This document shows, in pieces, positions 11,077-25,500 of a DNA stretch of 64,000 nucleotides. Within the stretch, counting starts at the first letter, position 1; each line of letters begins with the position of its first letter. The position numbers were made by a program, and so were the translations under genes. The stretch covers positions 28,603,691 to 28,667,690 of the forward strand of contig OX419335.1 of assembly GCA_948470475.1 (NCBI GenBank), given 5' to 3'. The notes beneath the pieces are model-generated. The model did not search any database. It was not told the DNA's origin and saw nothing but the letters and a program-made list of their open reading frames with translations. The DNA is from Galaxea fascicularis. Lineage: Eukaryota > Cnidaria > Anthozoa > Scleractinia > Euphylliidae.

Positions 11077-14000
11077 ATATACCAACAGAAATAAACATTG
11101 TTATTGTAGTTTGGCTTCAAAATTTAGTGATGATAGATTGGCTCTAAAGTGTACTCTCTCCATTTTCTAAGACAGTTGTGAGCAAAAGCGGACTTTTAGC
11201 TCCTTAAGTTATAGACTGTGAGTGTTTCTATGTCTTGTTCCAACTTTTACGTACAGTCATGAAAGGATCTCCCTTCATGAATGTTAAGCTTTTTAGACAA
11301 ATGGCTCATGTCAGCCTGGGTTTGAGTGGCTGCACTAGCAATTGTGGGATTGTTAGAGTTCAATGTAAGTGACCCACAATCCCCTGATTTCTGATGAGAC
11401 ACTCTCAAAGTGAGGTGCAGCAACATAAATATTCTTATGGTTTTTATCCACTTCATTCTACACGTATTCTAGTTGGAAGACTGCTCAAATACGAAACCAT
11501 TTTATTTTATCTTTAAGGCATCATTCTATACCACAGTGTACTGGTATATTTATATAATTATACACTTGTAATTCAGCAGCGAGGGAATTTAGGTGGTAGA
11601 AACTACTAGAGCTCAAACGTATGGCCCACAGAAGCAGGGTTTTCATTAGAAGCTGGTAACCGGTGAAAACCACCACCCACCACCTACCGGTACTTTGTCA
11701 GAATTTACTTATCACCGCCACCTACTTTGTCTAGATTTCACTAAAGTGATCCACCGCTTACTCTAGCGAGCTCAGACAGCTATTTAAAAAATTATTGAAA
11801 CCCCTGCAGTGGGTAAAGTTCACTAGAGTTTGTTGTACAGTTGTTGAGCATAGGCTTGAGCATCCGCTTTGGCCTCCTCAGTGGTGATGGGCACATGTCT
11901 CATTACAACAGCACATGAAACAAGGGTTGACAAGAAAGTTAATGTCAACAATACAGAGCTGGGGTGTTGTGCTGTTTTCGCAACAATGGGTGGCTGTTTG
12001 ATAGATAAGATAGTTTTTGGATTTGTTAGATGTCAACAGTCTTAATTTTTTTTTATTTCTGTTTAAGTGGTTATCCTTGCTTTTACATTTGGCAGGTAGT
12101 TATTTTCTTACTGTGTTTCAGCATCAGACTTTTCTTTGTATAATGCTTTCTGTTATCTCTGAGTTCCTGTTCAATGCCACAGGGTCCATGTATCATGATT
12201 GACCAGTGATTGTCTTTCTTTAAGGGTCTTTCAGTGTTTGTGGCAGTGTGTAAAATATCACTTGCGGTAGTATCCAAATTTTTGCTTAAGAATTAGTTGG
12301 ATGTTGCACTCCTCAGCAGTATTTTTGCCTTTAGTCAACTGAATTCAAGTACCAGTATACACTCTGACTACTCACTTTGCATAACCTTTAGGGTGATATG
12401 TTGAACATTATGTAGTCCCTGTGAGGTTGCACTGAAAACTAATAAAGAATTCATTGGTTTAGTAATATGAAGGGTTCTTACACAGTTGTTTGGCGTCTCT
12501 AAAGAATATTTGTTTTTTAAACATTCTCAACACTCCTGAGATTAGTGTCGAAGAGGTTGTGTGTTACCCATGCCGTAGGAATATGAATATCTGAAAGTCG
12601 TATATAATTAGAACTGCAGGTGACAGACTTTTAGATTAATACTTATTACCAGTAATAACCCTCTCACGATGGGAAAGGAAACAAAGATATGATTATTGCA
12701 GCTGTGAACACTTCAAAAGGTTTCCATGAAGTCTTTCCTTTGATGATACCAGTAATAACACAGAACTGTAAGAAACAATACTGTTTTTACAACTAAAGTG
12801 GCTTGAGATTAATGATCACAAGTTGGAAAAGTACATAGATTGGGCACATATCTTCTTCTATGTGGCTAATGTAGAGATCTGGTAGCAACCAGTGGGGGTT
12901 GGTATCTCTTGGTGCTTACCCTTCTGAAAATACTAATGCAGTTGCCATACCTAAACAAAAACAACTCCCTCAGGTTTTGTGATAAATGTGGGGTTAAATA
13001 ATTGGTTGAACACTTATCCAATCAGCCAGTCACTTATATAACAGATATTAAAAAAAAAACTAGTTTCTTTAGCTTCTACTAACTGGTTTCTTTGGGTGAA
13101 GACTGCATGACAATGTAGCCATTTCTTGAATATTTTCTAGAAAATCTGAATTGAGATTTCGTAGTGGTTTCATTTAGAAGACAAGGCTGCTGCCTAAGAA
13201 CATTTTAAAGGGGACCTTGAAGCTAAACCCTGAGAATTAAGGAGCCCAACATATGAAGTGAAAGGTGTTGCTATGAAAAATTAAGGTGCCCAGAGCTATT
13301 CTTTCGGGTGCTCCAGGCTATCAGGCTCCTGTTAGGCAACAGCCTTGGAAGATGATACGACCCTTAACCACTTCCATCATGGTGACCCATACAAGAGGCA
13401 AGGATATTTTCCTATTTTGAAGATTCATATTTCATTTTCGAGTTGACAAGAACTTGTAAGCAGCAATATTACATGTAATTTGTATATGTTACATTTCTGC
13501 TACCCACTCCCCTAAAAGAAACACAGATGCACAAACAAAAGAACGCACACAACTAGCCATAAATAAAAATATACTTGTTTGTTCTAGGTTTTACTGTACA
13601 TATGGGTATAGCAACTTACAGTAAATGCCTCAATAACTGAATTATGGTATATCTCAAACTATCTTATAATAGAGAGTGAATATGTTGTTTGTGAAAGTGT
13701 AATTACTCATACTCCCCCCTGGAACATTGCAAAGCAAAACAATGTTAGCAGTGATGAATGTATTTTAAAATTCTACAATACATGAATTCCAAGTAGCTTG
13801 TTTGGTATTTTACAAGACCCACGAAAAAATAATTCAGTTCTGATAATCTTGAATAATTATTAATCTACAATTCTTGATGTGCACTTCAACATGAAGTTAC
13901 AATTAATGTTTCATTGTTATAACTGTATTAAGGCTTAACATGTATAGTAATTAAGTTCCCTGATAAACAAAATTATTAACCTAATTTGTCTGTACAGTTA

Positions 14001-16579
14001 AACAAAATGCCAGGTGTAAAGTTCATCAATAAATTCAAAATCGACTAAACCAATAATATCAATTAACTGTTGCCTTGGTAAGCTAACTCTTACCAAAAGT
14101 ACACCTTATCAATAAAATTCTGGAGATACTTTTTGATGCTAATAAGCCCTCAATAAACGTTTTGATTGCCCAACAAAATTAATCGTCTTTTCTTGGAATA
14201 AAAAAAAATAGTTTTGACGATTTTCATCACAATACACCAGGAAAATATGAGCATACATAAAGCTGATAGTGGGGAAAATATCAGGAAAAAAAGCAAATAA
14301 TGACTGGAATCACTAGAAGTCACCCCTACACCACATCAGCTTTCAGGGTAACTTGAGCATGCCTGCATGATCTCATGCATTACATTCTATACAAGCAGAG
14401 CTTTTCCATCACAGGAGTAAGAAAAACTCTGTTTCACAGGGCCTAAAACATTATCATAGCTCATACTTTTGGTGATAATTCATTAGGTCAAACTTTGGGC
14501 CCACTGAATAGGGTCTCATTACTTGAATTAATAAACTTTACTCATAAAATTAATGAAGTGGCTTATACAAAATCCATTTCTATCTTTTAGACATGGCCTT
14601 GATATGTATTAAAATAAACTCCATGGTAAGATGTTTCACACACTTTTCTGCCTAATAATTAATTAATGGCTACAGTGTGCATAAAATTATGGCAAAGAAG
14701 TATAGCATTGTATGAAGAATCTCCTGTCAAAAAAATTCTTTTAAAATCAGATTTTCAAAAATTATACTCTTAAAATAAACCATTTACCACTCTTAAAATA
14801 CTAAGACATCTAACTGAACATTTGTCTTATCCGAGTTCAAGATGCTCTACTCTTACAAGCAAGAGCAAGTTCATAATGTATAACTCCGTTTGTCTTTTCA
14901 GGCGCACATAAGAAAATGCCCAATTGATCAATAATTGTTTCTTACAGTTGAACCACCCAAATTGTGGTCGCTTCAAGGAATGGTAATTTAAATGCTTCAT
15001 TCACACAGTAAGTTTATTTCAGGAACCACTTCCAGTAGCTCTTAGTGTGTGATTTAAGGAGCACTGTCATGCTATTTTGGTCTGCTGTAAGATGATAAAA
15101 AAAATTACTTTAAATCAGGAAAAAGCCAAAAATAATGAAGCAATTCGTTTGCTCGGGACTGTTACTGCACTTAGACTACATGTAAATAGTGTCTTCTTCT
15201 CTTATGGATGGCACTTTGAAAAATTTAGGCTACACTTTTCAAATTCTTGCACATCGCCTGGAAGCCATGGCCGAAAATCTACCATGGATGACTTCCCCTG
15301 CAAAAAATAGATTGATTGAGGAATGTTTTGGCACAAGTAAATTAAATTAAGTAGCATTTCTGTGAAATTTGGGCTGGAAAACAGCAAAACCCCTATGACA
15401 GTGCCCCCTTAAAAGTCTGCAGTGATATGGCCAAATGTACAAAGGCAGATTTCCAGTTTGCGACCAGGAAAGATACAGCAGACTGTGTGTCAAGTGGTGA
15501 CATATGGGAGGTTAAAAACAATTTAAAATTTCAAACAGTTGTCTCTAAAAGTGGTTGCAGTTGCTTACAAGAGGTTCCATCTAGTGATTTGACTTGAAAA
15601 TGTGTTTTGGAAAAGTGACCGCTTATGGGAGGTGGTCACAAAGGGAGGTTGGACTGTATTTTTTTTTTTTAACAAGCCCTTGTGATGCAAGGGTTTCAAC
15701 TTTTCATTCAAATTTCAGATATTATTTATTCATGTCACACCAACACTGCACTTTTCTTCCTAAAAAAGCACAATTCAGCATATACAAAAAGAAAACTGAA
15801 TTGAGCTTCCAGGAATCAAGCATTTTGCACATTTGGTCCAGTAAAAAAATAGAACCTAGTTGTGTGAAAGGGCTTACTGTACATTAATGATCATCAGTAA
15901 AATCTGGTCATTCTTCAAATCAGGTGCTTGGTTATTGCAAACCGCAACCAAACATAAGTTGCACTCATGAACTAAAGTTTCAAATGACACCTCTATAAGC
16001 CTTCGGGACACTTGTCAAACTTGAGCACAAACTAGAACATTTACTTCAATCCTTACAACACCACTGCATGTTCTCCTCTTACTAAAATGTTTGAGCCCCC
16101 TCCCCTCCCCCCACCACCCAGCAAAGTGGGGGAGGGAAAGTAGGAACTAATGACCCACACTGTAGACATGTTCAATAGGGTAGAAAAATTTGGTCTGGTC
16201 TTTGGCCAAGTAATTTGGCATTTAATTACAAAACAATACAATGAATGTCAATTGTACTCTAAATTGTGTATTTATGAACATACTGAGCAAAACTATATGC
16301 TGATTCAATGTAATGGTTAGAACTACGAGTCCTAATGCTAACTGATGTCATTCTGAACAGTTAATGAAATGACTATTTACACACAATCTTCTCAATGATA
16401 CTGCCAAGGTCAGTTAGAAGGGAAATATGTAGGACCCTCGTCTCAACTACATCAGGATACCCACTCAATTCACTGTCTAGAATCACCATAACCATAGCTT
16501 AAGGCAGGCAAGAATCCTGAAGACATTCCTTACTGACCATAAGCTATGAGTTGCAGACAACATACAAAGATATGTGCTG
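11077..16579. other. Intergenic region between converging Ro60 and Abl
   Basis: Tail-to-tail spacer of 5.5 kb that holds the 3' UTRs of both genes. It is AT-rich and without any open frame resembling a protein. A family D type repeat start (AGGGTTTTCATTAGAAGCTGG, then ACCGGT) lies at 11636-11760. The rest shows no structure that I can name. Confidence 0.5.
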
Positions 16580-19500
16580 TCAAGATGCTGCAGCTCTTAC
16601 AGTGCTGCAAATGCTGTCTAATGCACCTGAAAAGCTGTGCACAACTTTCCCAATCCGTTCCATATCAACTGCATTGGGATTTGGCCCAACTGTTCGCATC
16701 AAACCTTCCATATCACTGTATTTACTTTCAAGATCTGTCACAGTCCGGCGAACTGTAAATCGCGCTTGAGGTCCTAATGAGTCAGTCAAGCTTGAAGAAG
16801 ATTCCAGAACTTCACTTGCGATTTTCTGAAGTTCACTTACAACCTCAAGAAGATTGATCTGTGAATTGTCTATTACTCTAGCATCAGTTAGAGAAAGTAT
16901 TTCCTTAACTTTGGTCTGTCCGCAATTGGACAGCTTCAATATTTCATTCACTTGTGGTGACAGTCTAGGGTCAGGTTCAAAACTGGGTGGTGTTATTTTT
17001 GGTCTCCTCGGAACTTGTGGTTTAATTGGTGGCTTTGGTTTAGATCCAGATGGAACTTGTCTAGGACCAGCTGACAGGGGTTTGGTTGCTGTTACAGGTG
17101 CCTTCTGCTGGTTAGCGCTGCTACCACCAGGCCTTTTTGTATGGTCAGGAATTGCAGGAGGAGGGTGCACTGGTCTTGATGTGAGAGAAGGTTGCCTTGA
17201 GAAATTAGGTTTGTTTCCAGTTGATGAGATGGGAGCTGCTATGACCTTTTCACCATCTTGGTTTAGTGTGCCATGATCCCGATCAATACCAGCTGACTGC
17301 TGTTCTGTCCTGTACCTAGGGCGTGGCACTGGGCGAGGCCTGGGAGATGGCCCCCGAGAGTCAGATGAAGGCCCTGACAGATAGGTATCACTTGAAGATA
17401 AGCTTGAATTTGAAGTTGATTTGCCAGATTCCTTTAGAGAGCCTGGGGGTGGAGGTGGCGGGGGTCTGTTTCTAGGTCGTGGAGCTGGACTTCTTGGCTT
17501 ATCCCTTTCGGTTGTTACATTCTCTGTTTTTGCTTGTGTAGGGCTTGGTTTTGCAGTACCCTTTGCTTGTTTGGGTTTTGTTAGACATTGGGTAGCCTGT
17601 TGGCCTGATTGTTTGGGTTTCACTCCATCAGTTGGCGGGGCTGTGGCCTCCTCATTATCAGGAAGGTGAGTAGGTGACGAAGAGGAGAGAGTCTTCTTTA
17701 CAGGCTGACGGGATTGAGGTGGAAGAGGTTTGTTTTGTGGAGTGAAAGGGAGGGGTTTACTGGAAGTATAAGATGGTGTGGCTGGAACATGCTTTACTCC
17801 ATTTTCATGCCCTGGAGACATGAGAGGATGCCCAGAATGTTCTGGCTTTTGCTGCAGTTTTTTCTGTTGACTGTAATCAACTGGCAAAGGTGCAGGAGGT
17901 CGTTGATGCACATTACTTGCGTTAAACCGAACAGGCTGGTCTTCACATTGTGAAAGTTTTCCACTATTAGACGCCCTTCTTAGAGTACCAGACTTTGTAC
18001 CCAATTCCTTAATTACATCAGACATCACAGGTGCTGCAGATAGTGCAGGGACTGGTGGGTGTTGATTAGGTTCTTCACTGACATTGCTTTGTTCTCTGGG
18101 TGAAGGTCTGGCTGGCGGCTCCGGGGGAGGCCCAGATGGATTAAACGAGTTGGCAAGTTTCTTGATTGTTGAGGTCCGAGACCTTGAGTTCTCATCTTTC
18201 TTCTTTTTGTTCATGTTGTCATCTCCCATACTTGTTAGCGAATCATAGTTCTTCCTGGACTTTTTACCTTTATCTTTTTTGGACTTATGCTTTTCCAATG
18301 CTTTTTCCACTTCTGCAAAAGAAAAACCCCAGTCACAGCTTAAGAAATACCAGCCTTCAATGTACAGAGGTACTTAGGGTGAAATGTAGCACCCTTAGCT
18401 TGCCACAATACCATTCCATCTGTCCCCTCATCATAATATTAAGACAATAACATAACGTTAACATTTAGACAATTTACCATACAAAGCACAGGTCATACAC
18501 TATAACCCACCCCACATTCGGAGCATGATTTACACAGATTAAACATTCACTCTCACATCCCAGCCTGCTGGTGAACATTTCTCTTGCTATGTTTCAAGGA
18601 AAGTCATCAATAGTCTCATTTTGAAACAAAAAATTAGGTGTCACTGCAAATTACTAAGCCACCATAGATACAGACAAACTAGTTCACCTTCATTAACACT
18701 GCTGGTTGAAAACACAGTGTTGAGCCATTTGTGGATCTCAGAAAACATTGGCCTTTCTATAGGATCCCAGCTCCAGCCTGGATAAAATATTATTTACATC
18801 AGCGACACATGCACAGCACATCACACAAAACTATAAACCTTGTCATTTTCATTACCAGGTAGTTTTGATAAAATTTGATGTGATATTCTACAAGAGTATG
18901 AAAACATTGAGTGGATGCATGGCCAAATCAGGTTTTTCAAAATGTTTTGAAGTAGGCAACTGACTCTGGAAAAGCAGGTGGGTTGACAACTGAGAACCAG
19001 AAGGCCCCTGACAGTAGGGGGGTCTGGGTGTGCCCTTCCCCAGAACATTTCAAAATCTAGCAACTCCACAATGCCATTGTCAGCATTCTAGCATCAATTT
19101 CAGAGGTAAATTATGATTTATTAACAATGGCATAATTGTACTGATTTTCATTGGTGGCATTAATTTTCATGATTCAGAAATATTAGCCAACATGGCATAC
19201 TACTTTACAGAGTATAGCATGAGTATAGCAGGGGTGTTCACATGATACCAGGGTAGGCCTAGACACAAATATCATGCAAAATCGCCCTAACATCTTTCTG
19301 GAAATTCCCAATTTTTTTGCTAAATATCTCAAAAAAGTGCTAAATATCTGGAAAATATCTGACTCTATTCTCATAAATATTACAGTGATAACCTCAAAAA
19401 GTAGTCTGTCATCTAAAATGGCAACCAACTTTCTCAATTTTGCTAGGAAAAAAATATTTTAATACTTTTTCCTTCAAAAATTCTAAATATCCCTATTTTT

Positions 19501-22500
19501 TTCTAAATATCATGAGATTTTCTAAATAATCTAAAAATCTTCTGATACCTAAAAAAAATATCTGGATATTTCTACTAAGTCAATCAATGAGGAGAAATGA
19601 GGCCCATTTACGAAATTAAGTAGTCATCCTGGTGTGAAACTGGTGCCAGCATAACTTTTCTCGTGTAAACACCTCCTAATAGTAGTGACAAAACACGTCA
19701 ATGTGAATGACACAGGATACAGCCGACGATTTGAGCTTTCTTTTGAACAAAGCTTAAATCCTAATTGCATCTGTATTATTGCTGCAAAACTAAGTGTGAA
19801 GTTACTCTGTCGTCTTAAAGATTTATGGATAGGAGGCAATGCCAAGATTGTTTGTCACGAGCTGATCGTTATAATCCGAGTAGTCGGCAACATACAATCA
19901 AGTGGTTTTGAAACCACTGCAAAATAGGAACAACCACAAACTCACAATTCCTCATCATGTCATACACCTCCTGAGGGCAACCATCTGGACAAGGCATTCT
20001 GTAACCTGATTCCAACATCTCATACACTTGAGATAGGTCAATTCCTGGGTATGGCGACATTCCGTATGTTGCAAGCTCCCACAAAAGTATTCCAAATGCT
20101 ATCAGAAAAACACACGAAGATATTCACTATACACCAAAATTAATGCCTCCAAAGTCATCAACTTCTGAAACCCTGATATCAACATACAAAATCTCCTGAC
20201 CATTTTCCATATAATTCCTATAGTACTATAGTACCTGTTGAAGTATCAAGATCATGATTCACCTTTACCGACCATTTAATTTAGTGTCCTGACCTGTTTG
20301 TTTCTTGGTTTTCTTTTTAAATTTTATTGAGATACGTATACAGAGACAGAATTGCAAAACAAGTGGAGCTTTAAGACCACAGGACAGACAATCAGAAGGA
20401 CAACAAAACGAATACGTTAAATATACAAAATAAAAGAGAACGTTTGTATGATTGTAAATTGAAACTAAAAGGAGATTTATATGTTGGTCACTGTTCAAGG
20501 CTTAAAGACAAGAACAGTAACAGTGGGACTTCTGTGTACATGAAACAAAATGTTTTCATTAAATACTGACAAGTAGGTGGAAGAACAAAGTACAGACAAA
20601 CTTTATTAATGGCTCTCGTGTATTTCACACATGACGAAACAGCCTTTCAGTGCTAGGAAGAACTTTACAAACCATACTTAGTCTTGGAGAAATTCAAGGA
20701 AGACAGTAGAGGTACCTTTCATATTCCTCAAAGTTTCCGCAAACACTGATGGCTAAAGCATGTAACCACAAAGTGGCCATTAATACCTCTTGCTAACCGA
20801 GTTCAAGGTCTGAACTGTAAGTTACAGACCAATTTTTTTCCCGTAGATTTAAGACATAAGCATGAAGCCCCGGGGCTGTTATTCAACAGCAAAAAATGAG
20901 GATCTGTAATTGACAGTAAGGACCAAGAGAACGAGGTTAATAAGATATTTATTTTATCTCTGAGGTTAATCTGGCATGCAAGAAAGAAAACTTTCAAATT
21001 AAATTTTAGTGGCCGTAAAGTAGAATACGGCCCGCAAAATTGACCTATCACAGTGTGCGTACTAACATAGAAATATAATATTCCTCAATATTGTTTTCCT
21101 TGCATGACTAGTGTTCATCCCATGATGGAATCAACTGATATTATAAAAGTTAAGCATCAATACTAGTTTGCATAGGTTCTATAGCATACCCCACACATCA
21201 GATTTGATTGAAAATGTATTGTAAGCAAGAGCTTCAGGAGCAGTCCATTTGATGGGAAACTTTGCACCCTCATGAGCAGTGTAGATGTCATAGGTCACAA
21301 GTCTTGACAGACCAAAGTCAGCCACCTTTACGAGATTGTTCTCTCCCACAAGACAGTTCCTAGCAGCAAGATCCCTTTGAAAAAAGTGAAAAAAATGTTG
21401 AAAGACCACCCTTGTGTACATATCTTTGTTCTTAACAGGGGATCCACAGAGAAGAGATAAAGAGAAAGGAAACTAGACCCTTTTACATTACCTCTTGACT
21501 TAACACTTAAAATGTCCTACACTGGACAAAAAGTGTGTGAGACATAACAGTCATGAATTACTAAGTCCACGTGTTGTTAAATTAATGATGAATAATCTTT
21601 CAGGACATGGTAAGTTACTGCAAGACTGGTCACATAACAATAAAATCACTGCTTTACCCAAAGTAACATAAGAGTACTAATGCCTAACATACAACTTTGT
21701 CCAGTGGAACCAATTCCACTTTTATCAATTATTACTCAGCTAAGTCATATCATTGTTTCGTGTATTTACTCAGCCCCATTAGCCTTTGAACTAAATAAAC
21801 TGCAGAGGGCAAATAAAGGTCATTTATTTATTTTTTATTTTATTTTTATCCACACGTTAGTTTACCTCAGCACTTACCTGTGAATAAAATTCATAGTTTC
21901 TAAATAGGACATCGCATCAGCTACTTGAGTTGCCATGTACATTAAAGTAACAGCATTCAAATCCTTGCTAGCAGTACTCCGTAAATAGTCCAACAAATTG
22001 CCATAAGGCATGAACTCAGTTATGATGTAAAATGGAGGTTCTCTTGTACAAACACCCAGGAGCTGCACAAGTCTTGGATGTTTAATCTCCTTCATAACTG
22101 ATGCTTCTTTCAAGAATTCATCTACCTCCATTGTCTCCTCCTACAAGACAACAGAAGGTATGCAGTGCTGTCATTAAGGGCCGGGGGCCGGGGATTTTCC
22201 CCTCCTATTTTGAGGTATATCCCCGGCTAATTTGATAAAAAAAAAAAATCAGCATGTTGACTCCAATACAGCTACTCGAATCCCCGGCTATTTTTTGTAT
22301 ATCCCCACCTACTTCAAAAATTAGTGACAGCCCTGGGTATGATAACAAAAGCTTAGCTTAATGGTCATAGTTCAGTACTAATTCTAAAATAATACACTGT
22401 TGTATCTATTTTTTTTTGGCGAAATTGAAAATTTCTCATGTTGACATGGTGGAGGAAAATTTGTCTTCATCCACTGGGCAGGATCAAAGAGTGGTCAGAT

Positions 22501-25500
22501 AGGTTTGAACAACTGAGGCCAGCTGTATTAATGGCTATGTTGTGGGTAAAAAATTTTTAACCCACAGGTTGAATCTCAATTTCCTTTGTCTCCTAACTAT
22601 AGTAATATCAAGGACACAAAGGGAATTGATTTTTAGCCTATGTTAAGAAAATTTTATCTGAACATAAATTTTACCTACAACAGCTATGAAGGAACCACTA
22701 AGGATAAACAGTAAGCAGCCCTGCAATAGACTCATGTTTGATAAGGAAGGAAAGGAATTCTTGTAGAAACCAAAGAATAAGTGGGTTTTAGTTACCGGTA
22801 ATTTGTTATTTATTAGGTGTCCAGAATAAGTATAGAGGAATCTTCCTCTCAGCTACATATAAGCAACATGTTAATAAGGTTTTGTCAAAATCACAAAATA
22901 ATTTTTTTAATAACATTGTAAAAATGATTTACCAAGTCAAAACTCCACCAACAATGCTGAAGCCAGGAAGCAACCCAGAAACAATTAACACTTAATGACT
23001 GGTCCCAAGGAGAACAGTGAATTTTGTTTCCCAAGAATCTCTGTTTTGTTTTGTTTCCCAAGACAAAGTCAAGGGAAACATTGAGATTCTCGAGATACAA
23101 ACTTCACTGTTCCCCATGGCACCACTCATTAAGTGATTCGTTATATAGCAAAACAAATGGATCAAATGGATCAAACCGGTGGAAAACAAAAGCAAATTTT
23201 GAAAAACAAGCTGAGATTCCAGCAACAACATCAGGTCACCTTCAACTGCATGCTCTGATGATGTGCAACAGTGGTCAATATTTTGCGAGTAACAGTGAAC
23301 TGTTTCCTGTTTGACATCATAGTTTTCGCAATGTTGCCCGCTCATGGCATTTGGCAGTAAACAGTTTCGTAAACTAGCCAATGAATGGGTGCACTGTAGC
23401 GGCAAAAACGCCAGCTATATGACAAATGAAGTTAACTCACCCTTAATGTTTTAACTGCCACTGGCCTATCATATTTCTTCCACACTCCCTCGTAAACTTC
23501 TCCATACTGCCCTCCACCCAGCCGATGCTTCATAGCAATTTCTGTCCTGGGTATCTCCCACTCATCTGGCTCAGGAGAAAAGCTATATACTACTGGTTTA
23601 TCAGCCTTTGCTGCTGGATAATGCAGGGTTGTTACAAGTCCATCTGCATGTACTGAATGATGATGAATGAGTTCCGCAATGGTGGAAAACCTATTTTCAG
23701 CCGAAACATACATTTTCCCATCTGGAGCATTGCTTACTCTGTAATGATACACTCTGGAATCAAAACGTAGTGATATTGAGAGTTGTCCAGGACTACTTTC
23801 ACTTTCACGTACAAGAAAACTGCCATTAATTCCACTGCTAAGAAGATATTCTGCTGCATTACGGCCTATTGTTCCATGATACCAAGAGTGTTTTTCCAAG
23901 CTGTTAACGGGTTTCACATAGCTTGTTGGCAGCCAGCCAATATTTCCATTTCTAGCCTGTCCCTCACACCATTCCTTTGTGTCATTATAACGCAAAACAG
24001 CTACTTCCTCTCCAGAATGAATGCTAAGCTGATTGCTGCCAGCAGCTTGAAAGTCATGAATTGCAACAAATATGGATTTATCACGATTGTCATCCGTTAC
24101 AAGAAGGTCATCTTTGGAGTCCCATTGTGCAGCCTGTTGTTGCTGTATGGGAGTCTCTGGCAAAGGCCGCTTTGAAAGATCTTTAGAATTAAGGCACAAA
24201 CACAAACATTGTTAATAAGAGTTAGATATAAAATCTCAAGACCTTATTTTAAAATTGCCCATTTTCACGGTCATACCATCATCCAAACCATTCAACAAAT
24301 AAAGTCAAGAATCAAAGAAATAAAAGAAGATGAATATTCAAACAGTCTCGCAAAGATTAAGGTCTGTGTGATGATTCGTGCGGGAGATATTTCACTCAAA
24401 TTTATAAGGCTTTGTATAGAAACGTCATGTTTGTGTCCCTCTAAGAGGCACAAATACATGTATGGCGGCCAGAAGCTAACAAAAACATGTTATCGAGTTT
24501 TGCTATAAAAAGCCTGCAGTTGTCTTCTGAGGGCTCATAAACATCAACATCAGTACTTATTCCCGTTCAAGGACTGTTCAGATTGCAGTTCACATATGAT
24601 TCCTTTCATATGTATCATTCACTTACATATCTTTCACGGGAACATATGAACCCAAAATTGACCAGCTCCCAATGTCAGTGGCTTCATGGCTCAGTTGGCA
24701 CTTGATGCAATTGTAAAAATTGCAATCACAACTGCGACGATCATTCTTCATTTGATAGTTTAAATCATGTCACGTAAAAGCTTAGAAATTCAACCTTGCT
24801 TTAGCACAAGACAAAAAAAACCTATCAAACTGAAAACTTGTAAAACAATTAGTCTTCAGCTGTTCTAATAACTAACTAAACTAAAATCTCAAAAGGACTG
24901 ATAAAATTTTGATGACATCATGTGAAAACCAAGAATAGGTAATGGTTTTGGGGAACATAGCTTTGAGACCTAAAAACCCTGAAACTGGGTTTTTAAAGAA
25001 TGGAAAAGCAAAGTTCACCCTTTATCCAATGTTGGAATATTTAGACAGCCTTCAAGATCCCTGTTTTGCCTTCACATGTGCTACTAATGTTCACAGTTCA
25101 ATTCAATTCAGTGATCAACACATGCTCCAGCTACTTGGTCACTGTGTACATATCAATAAATCTGTTTATTTTTCCTTTCTAAAATTGGTTTTCTATTTCT
25201 TTGTACTTTGTCTATATTCTATCATCTTCTACATAGTGCACAATAAACTTGACCTTGACCTTGAACTTGAACTTGAACCTGCTGAAAACTACTAGGAAGC
25301 TCCCTCAGTAATTGCAAGTTAGAAAACAGCCAGTTTAGAAAAACAGCATATTTACTGTTACACAATAGCTGGATTCCCTGGCTACTTTTGCTACATCCTT
25401 GCCAACTTAAAAAAATAGTAACAGCCCTCAATTGAGCCTCAGCTCAATTAAGTGAAGTTCCTAAGTAAGGCAGTTTAATCCTCAAGCTAACAGAATAGCC

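Noticed and set aside
16854..17953. Plus-strand open frames across the last Abl exon
   Set aside because: Antisense shadows of the long, Pro/Ser-rich Abl exon.
24670..24760. SINE-like A box (TGGCTCAGTTGG)
   Set aside because: No B box at the expected distance.
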